From positions 1-39,713 of the forward strand of contig JAGREE010000052.1 of the NCBI GenBank assembly GCA_020446675.1: a stretch of 39,713 bases of DNA. Reading direction: 5' to 3'. Positions 24,979 to 32,160 of the stretch are shown piece after piece (position 1 is the first letter of the stretch; the number at the start of each line of letters is the position of its first letter). The stretch comes from Alphaproteobacteria bacterium. GTDB lineage: Bacteria; Pseudomonadota; Alphaproteobacteria; Sphingomonadales; Emcibacteraceae. Made by a program: the position numbers and the translations under genes. The notes under the pieces were generated by a model. That model was not told where the DNA came from, made no database searches, and was given only the letters and a program-made list of their open reading frames with translations.

Positions 24979-26184
24979 TCAGTTGCTGCCAACAGGTGAA
25001 AGTTTCTGATCATAATCCGTCACATTATATTTCTTGATGATCACTTTCACCTTCTCAACATCAATGGCTTCCAGCGTGCCCCGACTGCTAGTGACTGTTT
25101 CTGCTTTTAACATAGCATTATAAACGGATTCCTGAATTGCTTCGACCACTGCCTGAAAAAGCGGCGACATCGATGCATTATTCAGGGTTTTCGATGGCAC
25201 AGGTTCACTTGCCCCACGATCGCGCCGTACATCTTTATTGGTGGAAAAAGCAATGACATAATCACCAGAACTGTTATTTGCCACAGATCCTGTCCGGGCA
25301 ATTCCCATCATAGCCCGCTTGGCCAACCGGTCGAGATTTCGGGATAAAATGGGCGCATCTGTTGCCACCACCATCATCATTGATCCGCCATCCATCGGTG
25401 TTATCCCTTGTCTGGCTTCTTCAAGCTGGGTTTTATAAGAATATTGACCTAATTCACGGCCAACCGGTGCCCCGTTCATAATAAGGTCGCCCCCAAAATT
25501 CGTTTGCACCAGAACACCAACTGTATAACCCCCAAGGCTTTTAGGAAGCACCCGTGAACTGGTCCCAATCCCGCCTTTCCAGCCAAAAGCCTGTGTGCCA
25601 CGACCGGCACCAACGCTACCTTCCTCCACCGGGCCGGATTTTGCGGCTTCCAAAGCTTTGACCACATATTCCGGACGGGCACTGTCAGCAGACCACATAT
25701 TATTGACCCGGCTGTCATTGGTTTCACCAACTACTGGATTTAAAGTATGCTGACCTTCCCCCGGTTTTGCCAGTTGCCAGTCTTTTAATGCCTCTGCCGC
25801 CGTCCACACACATAAGGTACACACAAGGATTATCGGCGTTTCAATCTGTCCGAATTCACGGACCTGTGTTTCACCTATTAATTTACCATATCCGTTTCCA
25901 ACATGAATCCAGGCCGGAACTGGGTATTTATACATATCATGATCGGACGGAATGATTGCTGTCACCCCGGTTCTGATATCATCACCTATATTAACCGTAT
26001 AATGTCCAACCTTTACTCCTGCCACGTCTGTAATCGCATTATATTTACCCGGGGCAATAGTTCCTATCTGGAGACCAATATCACGGGCTCTTGGCTTATT
26101 ATTTTCTGCATTGGATGTATTAGGCAATATTAGCATAGTGCTCATTGCCGTAATGGACATCAGCGTAGATTTTAAGAAATTCAT
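24979..26184 (-). CDS. P1-family (DmpA-type) aminopeptidase
   Basis: The 401-residue precursor belongs to the self-processing DmpA/BapA peptidases, which release N-terminal (including D- or beta-) amino acids. A Sec signal covers about 1-26 (ending TSNA). The family start IGTIAPGKYNAITDVAGVKVGH follows. The predicted autocleavage site is Gly267-Ser268 before MMMVVATDAP, giving a beta chain with an N-terminal Ser nucleophile. NNSSGDYVIAFST at about 303-315 is a second conserved block. The start used has GGGGAG six bases upstream; an in-frame ATG at 26202 overlaps that ribosome-binding site. It is convergent with the sulfatase, with one base between their stops. Confidence 0.9.
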   Translation of the reverse strand: MNFLKSTLMSITAMSTMLILPNTSNAENNKPRARDIGLQIGTIAPGKYNAITDVAGVKVGHYTVNIGDDIRTGVTAIIPSDHDMYKYPVPAWIHVGNGYGKLIGETQVREFGQIETPIILVCTLCVWTAAEALKDWQLAKPGEGQHTLNPVVGETNDSRVNNMWSADSARPEYVVKALEAAKSGPVEEGSVGAGRGTQAFGWKGGIGTSSRVLPKSLGGYTVGVLVQTNFGGDLIMNGAPVGRELGQYSYKTQLEEARQGITPMDGGSMMMVVATDAPILSRNLDRLAKRAMMGIARTGSVANNSSGDYVIAFSTNKDVRRDRGASEPVPSKTLNNASMSPLFQAVVEAIQESVYNAMLKAETVTSSRGTLEAIDVEKVKVIIKKYNVTDYDQKLSPVGSN

Positions 26185-26322
26185 TTCATTCTCCCCTGTC
26201 ATTTATTTAAGGCTCGCATGGAAAAAGAATGGAATCAAGCTTAATAATCATTGCTAAAATTCGCTTTCAAGGTTTACTATAAATTCCAAATAACAATGTT
26301 CAAAATTTTAGGGAGAAGAATG

Positions 26323-27618
26323 ATGAGCCAATCCAGACGCAATTTTCTAAAGCAGGTCGGGGCAAGTGCAGGAATGAGTGCTCTTTTTTTATCGGGGAGC
26401 AATACTGTTGCTTTGGCAGGTGGTGACTTTCGCGCACTCGCCACGGCGGCACAAGGGGCAATGACAGATAATGAAGCCTTTTGGGATAAGCTTCGTGAAG
26501 AATTTATTATTGAGCAAAATCTGATTATGATGAATGCCGCCAATATGACACCAACACCAAAAGTGGTGCATGACACAGTTATTGAACATACACGCGATAT
26601 GGAAAGAAACTGTTCTTTTCAAAACAGGGCAAAATATGGGGACTTGACCAAAAAATCCCGTGAATTCATAGCTGGCTTCCTTGGGGCAGATGCTGATGAA
26701 ATCGGATTTGTAAGAAATACGTCCGAAGCCAATAATACGGTGATTAACGGGCTCGACCTCGGCCCCGGTGATGAAGTTCTAATTTGGGACCAGAACCATC
26801 CCTGCAATAATGTTGCCTGGCATCAGCGGGCAGAACGCTTCGGCTTTAAGGTAGTTACTGTCTCAACCGATGAAACATTAAAGACCATTGATGATTTGCT
26901 TCGCCCATTTAAGGAAGCAATTAATGCAAATACCAAGGTTCTGGCCTTCAGTCATGTATCAAATGTTACAGGAACGACCCTACCCGGAAAAGAAATGACG
27001 GCACTTGCCCATGCCAATGGTGCCAAATGCCTTGTCGATGGTGCTCAGACATTCGGCTATATGAATATTGACCTTCACGATATGGGTTGCGATTTTTATA
27101 CGTCAAGCGGCCAGAAATGGATACTCGGCCCCCGTGAAGCCAGTTTTATTTATGTTAAAAAATCAGTTCAGGATGAATTATGGCCCAACCTTGTGACTGT
27201 TGGCTGGGAACGGGCAAAAGAAAATGGCGCCCAAAAATATGAAAGTTTGGGACAGCGCGATGACGGACGTTTATGGGCCTTAGGCCGGGCTGTCGAATTT
27301 CATACTATGATTGGGCAGGATAAAATTGAAGCTCGAATAAATTACCTGACCAATTTGTTAAGTGATAATATGAAAGCTAAAATTCCAAATATAAAAGTGC
27401 TGACTGAACAGGCAGATGGGTTTAACAGCGGAATTTTTGTAGGCCTCATACCAGGCACTGACGCCCCAAAAGCGGCCAAGACAATTTATGATAAATACCG
27501 CATTGCGGGCAACATTGGTGGCCGCGAGGATGTGCTTCGAGTAAGATTATGCCCACATATCTATAACAGTGCTGAACAAATGGGACTTATTGCCGATTAT
27601 ATTGCTGCTTCAATTTAA
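26323..27618 (+). CDS. Tat-exported PLP-dependent class V aminotransferase-fold protein (PvdN-like), copy 3
   Basis: The 431-residue protein starts MSQSRRNFLKQ, an ideal twin-arginine signal, with the cleavage region near VALAGG. GGGAG lies seven bases upstream of this ATG, which is why it is preferred over an ATG at 26251. PLP contacts are predicted at Asp239 (CLVDGAQTFG) and Lys265 (SSGQKWILGP), with FVRNTSEANNTV in the phosphate region. It is more distant from the two copies at 3.6-6.1 kb than they are from each other, since the HKWIG and AAHSWG motifs are replaced by QKWILGP and GAQTFG. The next gene follows after 14 bases, so it is likely co-expressed with the DUF1080 protein. Confidence 0.86.
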   Translation: MSQSRRNFLKQVGASAGMSALFLSGSNTVALAGGDFRALATAAQGAMTDNEAFWDKLREEFIIEQNLIMMNAANMTPTPKVVHDTVIEHTRDMERNCSFQNRAKYGDLTKKSREFIAGFLGADADEIGFVRNTSEANNTVINGLDLGPGDEVLIWDQNHPCNNVAWHQRAERFGFKVVTVSTDETLKTIDDLLRPFKEAINANTKVLAFSHVSNVTGTTLPGKEMTALAHANGAKCLVDGAQTFGYMNIDLHDMGCDFYTSSGQKWILGPREASFIYVKKSVQDELWPNLVTVGWERAKENGAQKYESLGQRDDGRLWALGRAVEFHTMIGQDKIEARINYLTNLLSDNMKAKIPNIKVLTEQADGFNSGIFVGLIPGTDAPKAAKTIYDKYRIAGNIGGREDVLRVRLCPHIYNSAEQMGLIADYIAASI

Positions 27619-27632
27619 GGAACCGATTAATC

Positions 27633-28358
27633 ATGTTAAAAATTCTACGCATACTCATTATATCCTCCTTATTTATTTCTAACGGCTTATTCACGTTAAC
27701 ATACGCAGCAGATAATGAACTGAGCCCCCAGGAAAAGGCCGATGGTTGGCTGCTTTTATTTGATGGCAAGAATATCAACGCCAATTGGCGTGGCTACCGA
27801 ATGAAAGACGCGCCAACCAAGTGGGTTATTGACGATGGTGCCATTTATTTTAATCCGGAAGCGGATGGCACCAACGGTGATCTTATCAGCAGAGAAAAAT
27901 ATGATCAGTTTGAATTTTCCCTTGAATGGAAAGTCGCCCCAGGTTCAAACAGCGGTATCTTTTTTAACGTGGTGGAAGATAACGCCTATGAGTTCCCTTA
28001 CGAAACGGCCCCGGAAATGCAGGTGATTGATAATGATGGCCATCCTGACGGTAAAATCAGGCAACACCGTGCCGGTGATCTTTATGATCTTGTAGAAAGC
28101 CGCGTTGAAAATGTTCGTCCTGTAGGAGAATGGAATAAAGTTCTGATCAGGGTAAAGGGAAATAAAGTTCAGTTTTACCAAAACGGCGATTTGGTGGTTG
28201 ATACGACAATGTGGGATGACAATTGGGCGGCACTGATTGCTGACAGTAAATTTGCCACCTGGCCTGGCTTTGGTAAAAGCAAATCTGGCTATCTTGGCCT
28301 ACAGGATCATACGGAACCTGTCTGGTTTAAAAACCTGAAAGTAAAAAGGCTGGATTAA
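27633..28358 (+). CDS. Exported DUF1080 (3-keto-disaccharide hydrolase domain) protein
   Basis: The 241-residue protein has a Sec signal (ending TYAA) and a single jelly-roll DUF1080 domain. It opens with DGWLLLFDGKNINANWRG and has LISREKYDQFEFSLEWKVAPGSNSGIFFNV, PEMQVIDNDGHPDG and the closing GYLGLQDHTEPVWFKNLKVKRL. Some members of this family hydrolyse 3-keto-glycosides. No glycoside 3-dehydrogenase (GFO/IDH/MocA or GMC type) is in the window, so the substrate is unclear. AAGGA precedes the ATG. It ends in a 4-base overlap with the convergent fetB-like gene. Confidence 0.9.
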   Translation: MLKILRILIISSLFISNGLFTLTYAADNELSPQEKADGWLLLFDGKNINANWRGYRMKDAPTKWVIDDGAIYFNPEADGTNGDLISREKYDQFEFSLEWKVAPGSNSGIFFNVVEDNAYEFPYETAPEMQVIDNDGHPDGKIRQHRAGDLYDLVESRVENVRPVGEWNKVLIRVKGNKVQFYQNGDLVVDTTMWDDNWAALIADSKFATWPGFGKSKSGYLGLQDHTEPVWFKNLKVKRLD

Positions 28359-29077
28359 CGGTTTTTTTCCGGGTCGAGTTGCGACTTTATCAAGCTTAAA
28401 AACAGACTGGCCGACAGGCCCGATGCTGAAAAGAGCATACACATTACCATAATCTGGTATCTAACCGCGATCAGTGGTGATACACCGGACAAAATCTGCC
28501 CTGTCATCATGCCCGGCAATGAAACCAGCCCAACACCGAAAAGCGCATTGACAATAGGGATCAGTGCCGCTCTTAGAGCTATGCTACGGGCTTTATCAAA
28601 TTCGGTCCCCCTTCTCCTCTCCGCTTTTATCCGCTCAGCGGCCAGGCTTATACTGTTCATTGAGCTGGAAAAAATCATTCCTCCCAAGGGTATGAGATAT
28701 CTTGGCTCATACCATGGGTCCAGCCCGAGCACACCTTGAGTAACTAATATCAGGACAACACCGCCCCCGATAATAATGGATGCCAGCGCCAATGGATAAA
28801 GGGTTTTTCTCTTAATTTTAACTGTTCTAAGCGCTATCCAACTTGAAACAAACAGCATAACCGCCAAAACACCAAGTACTATCCAGGCATTTTTTGCATC
28901 AAACAAATAATTCAGAAAATATCCAACGATAAGTAGCTGCACAAGCATACGTGATATGCCAAATAACCCCTCTCTCCCGTCACTTTTCCATCTGAGAAGA
29001 ATAAAAACAACGACGGCAACCGGAATAAAAGCAAGTGCAAGATTTTCCAGCGGTATGACTTGAACGTTATCCATCAT
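28355..29077 (-). CDS. FetB-like (UPF0014) ABC permease
   Basis: The 240-residue membrane protein matches the UPF0014/FetB family, in which FetA-FetB of E. coli promotes iron export. Landmarks are RMLVQLLIVGYFLNYLF, IPLGGMIFSSSMNSISLAAERI, the acidic/basic loop RRGTEFDKARSIALRAALIPIVN and LPGMMTGQILSGVSPLIAVRYQIMVM. About seven hydrophobic segments are visible. The cognate ATPase FetA is normally adjacent but is not found here, so it must be encoded elsewhere or the protein works with another ATPase. The second ATG (29074) is better spaced from AAGGA than the first. Confidence 0.9.
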   Translation of the reverse strand: MMDNVQVIPLENLALAFIPVAVVVFILLRWKSDGREGLFGISRMLVQLLIVGYFLNYLFDAKNAWIVLGVLAVMLFVSSWIALRTVKIKRKTLYPLALASIIIGGGVVLILVTQGVLGLDPWYEPRYLIPLGGMIFSSSMNSISLAAERIKAERRRGTEFDKARSIALRAALIPIVNALFGVGLVSLPGMMTGQILSGVSPLIAVRYQIMVMCMLFSASGLSASLFLSLIKSQLDPEKNR

Positions 29078-29211
29078 GTTCCTTTAAATTCATCTGTAGG
29101 GAACTTTATAACAGCAAGGTTTGAAAAGCACCGAAAAAATCTAGAAAATTAATTTGCCAAGCTGCAATAATAAATTTTATCATTATCTCTTACTATAGAA
29201 AGGTCTCTATT

Positions 29212-29514
29212 TTGATCAATGAGAAAATAGATCATCACTTTAATGAGTTATCACCAGTTGATTTCAATATATTTCAAGGAGAAGCTCTTCTTCCCAAACT
29301 GCAAAAACAAAATGTTAACCTGAAAAAAGCAAAAGCCCTTCAGGACCATATTCAGGTCATTATGGAACAGGTTGAGACGGTTGTCGAGCAACAGGATGAA
29401 CACCTGGCTGTCGTTTATAATTTTCTCAGTGAGAAGGAACAATCCGATTATCTGGAATTTCTGAAAAATCTCGAAAAAGACGTAAGTAATTATATCGCTT
29501 TGTTAACGAAATAG
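29212..29514 (+). CDS. Small hypothetical coiled-coil-like protein
   Basis: The 100-residue acidic protein appears to be all helical, with long heptad-like stretches (LPKLQKQNVNLKKAKALQDHIQVIMEQVETVVEQQ and EKEQSDYLEFLKNLEKDVSNYIALL). I recognise no family. It would start with TTG about eight bases after AAAGG. There is no signal peptide. The TAG stop forms the first bases of a 12-bp hairpin, which supports it being a real gene ending in its own terminator-like structure. Confidence 0.6.
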   Translation: MINEKIDHHFNELSPVDFNIFQGEALLPKLQKQNVNLKKAKALQDHIQVIMEQVETVVEQQDEHLAVVYNFLSEKEQSDYLEFLKNLEKDVSNYIALLTK

Positions 29515-29540
29515 GCCATTTTCAAAAGGAAAATGGCCTA
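29512..29540. terminator. 12-bp hairpin between convergent small genes
   Basis: Perfect arms TAGGCCATTTTC (29512-29523) and GAAAATGGCCTA (29529-29540) enclose a 5-base loop. It begins at the stop codon of the plus-strand gene and lies 28 bases beyond the end of the minus-strand gene at 29569. Both flanks are only moderately T-rich, so it may work as a weak bidirectional terminator. Confidence 0.6.
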
Positions 29541-29568
29541 CATTATTATTATAATTGAATAACAATAT

Positions 29569-29832
29569 TTAACGTCGTGAAGGTGGCCTTGGCTTTGATT
29601 TAGCCGCATTGGCTTTAGCCTGACCTTCCATTTTCTTTTGTTCAGCATTCATTTTTGCTTCACCAGATTCACCCTTATCGGCATTTTTCTCCATCATGTT
29701 TTCTGCTTTCTTTTCCATCATTTCTTTCGCTTTATCCGATGACTGTGGGGCAGCCTGAAAAGCAGAAGCGATTGATAACGATAATGAAAGTGCAATGAAG
29801 GCTGATGTGATAAGTGTAATTATCTTTTTCAT
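29569..29832 (-). CDS. Small exported low-complexity protein rich in Lys, Ala, Met and Glu
   Basis: The 87-residue product has a clear Sec signal (MKKIITLITSAFIALSLSLS, ending near SAFQAAP). The mature part is made of KAKEMMEKKAENMMEKNADKG-type repeats and a basic PRPPSRR tail. No catalytic fold is expected. The strongly charged helical composition with regular Met-Met/Glu-Lys resembles small periplasmic stress or metal-associated proteins, but I cannot name a family. It has a plausible ribosome-binding site (AGAGGACAT). Confidence 0.65.
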   Translation of the reverse strand: MKKIITLITSAFIALSLSLSIASAFQAAPQSSDKAKEMMEKKAENMMEKNADKGESGEAKMNAEQKKMEGQAKANAAKSKPRPPSRR

Positions 29833-29922
29833 AATTATGTCCTCTCTGTTGTGACGTTATGATCAGCAAAAATTAAGGCCTTTTAAAGGCGTAAAAAATA
29901 TGAAAATACAAAATCCAGGCAA

Positions 29923-31029
29923 TTATTTCTTTAAATGCCGCCATAGAACAACAAAGTGGGGAACAATGTCCAACAAGTTATACCAAATGTCCTTTCGGTC
30001 ATTTTTTGACATTGAAAAATAACGCCAAGGCTTTTTAATGAAGGATTTAATCTTTTTACCGGCCGTAGTATAATGTCCGAGTGCTTCCGCATCCTCAAAT
30101 TTTTCCCCGGTAATCCGTTTGACCATTTGCTCAGGAAAATTCAAGCCACACCACATTGCCGCATTAACTGAACGCCAGTATCGAGGATTGCATTCGAAAA
30201 TATAGACTTTTCCTGTCCCGGACTCTATTCGCAAATCAATATTGCCCGCACCGTTATATTTAAATAATTCCACAATTTTGCTTCCGAGCTCTTCAATTTC
30301 GGTATGACGTATAAATTCAAGCTCATCTTCCTGCTTCAAAATCTGAACCGAATGTGCCAACACTTTTCCATCTACAGCAAGATAACTGTAACCGCCATCG
30401 GTTCCTACAATATATTTTTGAATAACCAGAGGAAGATCGTTATATGCATTTTTCTCAAATACATGATTTCGCAATTCCTCAAAATTGTTTATTTTTCTGA
30501 CCCCCAGAGAACCGTCACTTAAAATCGGCTTAACAATTAGCGGATAACCTATTTGCTTCTCAATATATTCCTGCTTTGAAAAATCAAGTTTTTCCGGTGT
30601 GTCAATATAAAGCGTATGTGGTGTTGAAATTCCCTCTTTCATCAGAATCTGTGAGAATAGCCATTTATGATCCATATTTTCTAGCGTATTACGAGCCAGT
30701 GTTGGGAAAAATTTCAGACTTTTAAACCGGTCTTTATATTTGTCCAGAAAGTTTGATGAGTTGCAATCACCAAAGAGAATAAAATCAATAGCATTCTCAT
30801 CACAAAAATTATTTATTTCTGCAATATTCTTCTCTTGACCTTCTGCTTTGTCTGACCAGGGAATATAGGTAAATTTCTTTTTATACCGGGTATATCTTAA
30901 AATGGATTTTTCATTATTTGAAATAATATAAATATTTTTAAAAACCTGATGAAGACAATAAATAACCTTAATATCAATAGTTTCATCACCCGCCAGAAGA
31001 GCAATTCTTGTTGAAGACTTCGCCACCAT
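29923..31029 (-). CDS. ATP-grasp domain protein of unknown substrate
   Basis: The 368-residue protein has an N-terminal Rossmann-like region (RIALLAGDETIDIKVIYCLH) and a central to C-terminal ATP-grasp fold. HKWLFSQILMKEGISTPHT, IGYPLIVKPILSDGSLGVRKI and VIQKYIVG make up the nucleotide grip, and NIDLRIESGTGKVYIFECNPRYW provides the metal-binding Glu/Asn. The C-terminus has a basic amphipathic stretch. Such enzymes join a carboxylate to an amine through an acyl-phosphate. Related solitary genes occur in peptide or polysaccharide pathways, but no pathway genes are next to it. Its base composition is lower in G+C than gatCAB nearby. Confidence 0.8.
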   Translation of the reverse strand: MVAKSSTRIALLAGDETIDIKVIYCLHQVFKNIYIISNNEKSILRYTRYKKKFTYIPWSDKAEGQEKNIAEINNFCDENAIDFILFGDCNSSNFLDKYKDRFKSLKFFPTLARNTLENMDHKWLFSQILMKEGISTPHTLYIDTPEKLDFSKQEYIEKQIGYPLIVKPILSDGSLGVRKINNFEELRNHVFEKNAYNDLPLVIQKYIVGTDGGYSYLAVDGKVLAHSVQILKQEDELEFIRHTEIEELGSKIVELFKYNGAGNIDLRIESGTGKVYIFECNPRYWRSVNAAMWCGLNFPEQMVKRITGEKFEDAEALGHYTTAGKKIKSFIKKPWRYFSMSKNDRKDIWYNLLDIVPHFVVLWRHLKK

Positions 31030-31237
31030 TTTCTCCAGATAAAATGCACATTTAGTCTTTTAAATATTGAAAGCTACAAAACACCTTTTTCAGCAACCCA
31101 TTAGGGGTAATATCATATTCCCTAAGCGGAAGGTACTATAGCTCTCATATTTCAATATATAAAAATAGAGTGGTCGTCGTGTCAGTTTCATCTGAACCAG
31201 ACATATTAAATTCAGTTCATCAGACAACTCATCCATT

Positions 31238-31264
31238 AAAAAAGGATTCCTAAAAGAATCCTTT
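31238..31264 (-). terminator. Terminator downstream of tRNA-Ser
   Basis: Read on the minus strand, AAAGGATTC and GAATCCTTT form a 9-bp stem (31241-31249 with 31256-31264) with a 6-base loop and a short T-run. It starts 6 bases after the CCA end of the tRNA. Confidence 0.75.
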
Positions 31265-31269
31265 GTTAA

Positions 31270-31359
31270 TGGCGGAGAGGAAGGGATTCGAACCCTCGAA
31301 GGAATTGCTTCCTTACTCCCTTAGCAGGGGAGCGCTTTCGACCACTCAGCCACCTCTCC
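31270..31359 (-). tRNA. tRNA-Ser (anticodon GCU)
   Basis: The acceptor stem pairs GGAGAGG with CCTCTCC, with discriminator G and an encoded CCA end. The anticodon loop CTGCTAA gives GCU, which decodes AGC/AGU. A long variable arm (about 20 bases, GGAAGC...TTCC) and the T-loop GGTTCGAATCC identify a class II serine tRNA. The total is 90 bases including CCA. Confidence 0.96.
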
Positions 31360-31424
31360 GCCGCCGTTTTTAGTTGTGTTGGACGCGCTTGTCAAAGCAT
31401 TTCTACCCAAAATCTGAAATGAAC

Positions 31425-31460
31425 AAAAAAAGAAGGCATGGAATATTTTTCCATACCTTC
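31425..31460 (-). terminator. Terminator of the SEL1-like gene
   Basis: On the minus strand, GAAGGTATGGAA and TTCCATGCCTTC form a 12-bp stem with one G-U pair and a 5-base loop, followed by seven T residues. It lies about 80 bases beyond the stop at 31540. Confidence 0.88.
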
Positions 31461-31539
31461 GTCACATTAAAAAATACTATGCGCTATGGGAACAGCAATA
31501 GTCAACTAATGTGCATGCATCATGACCGATGCCGCAAAA

Positions 31540-31809
31540 TTAGTGTTGTGTCATCCATTCGCGCGCTTTGCGCTGTGCTTCAGAAATTTCCATCGTTGAC
31601 ATGTTGTCTGCGACTTCAGCGCGGTCAATCTGTGCACTCAACATACCGCGCATAGCGGCGAGATTAAACCATTTGTGCGCCTCAATATTATTCTGTTCTA
31701 CACCATGTCCGATTGAATAGAGCAGACCAAGATCATATAAAGCTTCCGCTTTACCGCGTTCGGCATCAGCCAGTCTGTTTGCCAGATAATTCGTATCAAT
31801 ACTTCCCAT
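31540..31809 (-). CDS. Short SEL1-repeat-like protein conserved in alphaproteobacteria
   Basis: The 89-residue cytoplasmic protein has one to two SEL1-type helical hairpins (AEALYDLGLLYSIGHGVEQNNIEAHKWFNLAAMRG) and ends with the MSTMEISEAQRKAREWM segment. Similar small proteins occur singly in many alphaproteobacteria. AGGAGA lies just upstream of the ATG at 31809; a longer reading from 31875 has no such site. No function is established, and a protein-protein interaction role is usual for the repeat. Confidence 0.8.
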   Translation of the reverse strand: MGSIDTNYLANRLADAERGKAEALYDLGLLYSIGHGVEQNNIEAHKWFNLAAMRGMLSAQIDRAEVADNMSTMEISEAQRKAREWMTQH

Positions 31810-32098
31810 AACATTGTCTCCTAAATTAACTATATTTTCCGTTCGACGACTATTTTTTCGTCTTATGATTAACAAAGTTGAATTATAACTATAAAAATTT
31901 AGTTAACGGCAAAATTAATTTGATAAGTTATTGATATAAAAAGAAAATCATAGTTAACCTTTAAAGGTTAATAAATGGGCCAAAGGTTAATTTTAGTAAA
32001 AATCAGGGATTTTTAAGTCAGATTCATCTTAAAAATAGAATCACTTTATGCCTATAGGTAATGAAATATAAACCATAGCCGTTAGCTATAATTATGGC
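31810..32098. other. Intergenic region with an 18-bp perfect palindrome
   Basis: No gene is visible between the SEL1-like gene and the gatB terminator. The region is very AT-rich and contains the perfect palindrome TTAACCTTTAAAGGTTAA (31954-31971) and a further CAAAGGTTAA half-site (31981-31990). It should hold the promoter of the SEL1-like gene. Confidence 0.6.
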
Positions 32099-32137
32099 AC
32101 AAAAAAGAAGCCGGTGCTTTTCAGTCACCGGCTTCTT
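32099..32137 (-). terminator. Terminator of gatCAB
   Basis: On the minus strand, a perfect 12-bp stem (AAGAAGCCGGTG with CACCGGCTTCTT, 32105-32116 and 32126-32137) with a 9-base loop is followed by a T-run. It lies 23 bases after the gatB stop. Confidence 0.92.
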
Positions 32138-32160
32138 CAGTGTAAATTAAAATGGTTTTA

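Noticed and set aside
31270..31359. tRNA-Ser as the attachment site of an integrated element
   Set aside because: No integrase gene or repeated tRNA 3' fragment is visible nearby, and the flanking genes look ordinary.
31374..31655. Plus-strand ORF of 93 codons
   Set aside because: It overlaps the SEL1-like gene and its terminator on the other strand, has no ribosome-binding site and has an unnatural composition.
31900..31990. CtrA binding sites (TTAA-N7-TTAA) upstream of the SEL1-like gene
   Set aside because: TTAA elements are present but spacings of 7 are not met; the nearest pair has spacing 8. AT-richness explains TTAA frequency.
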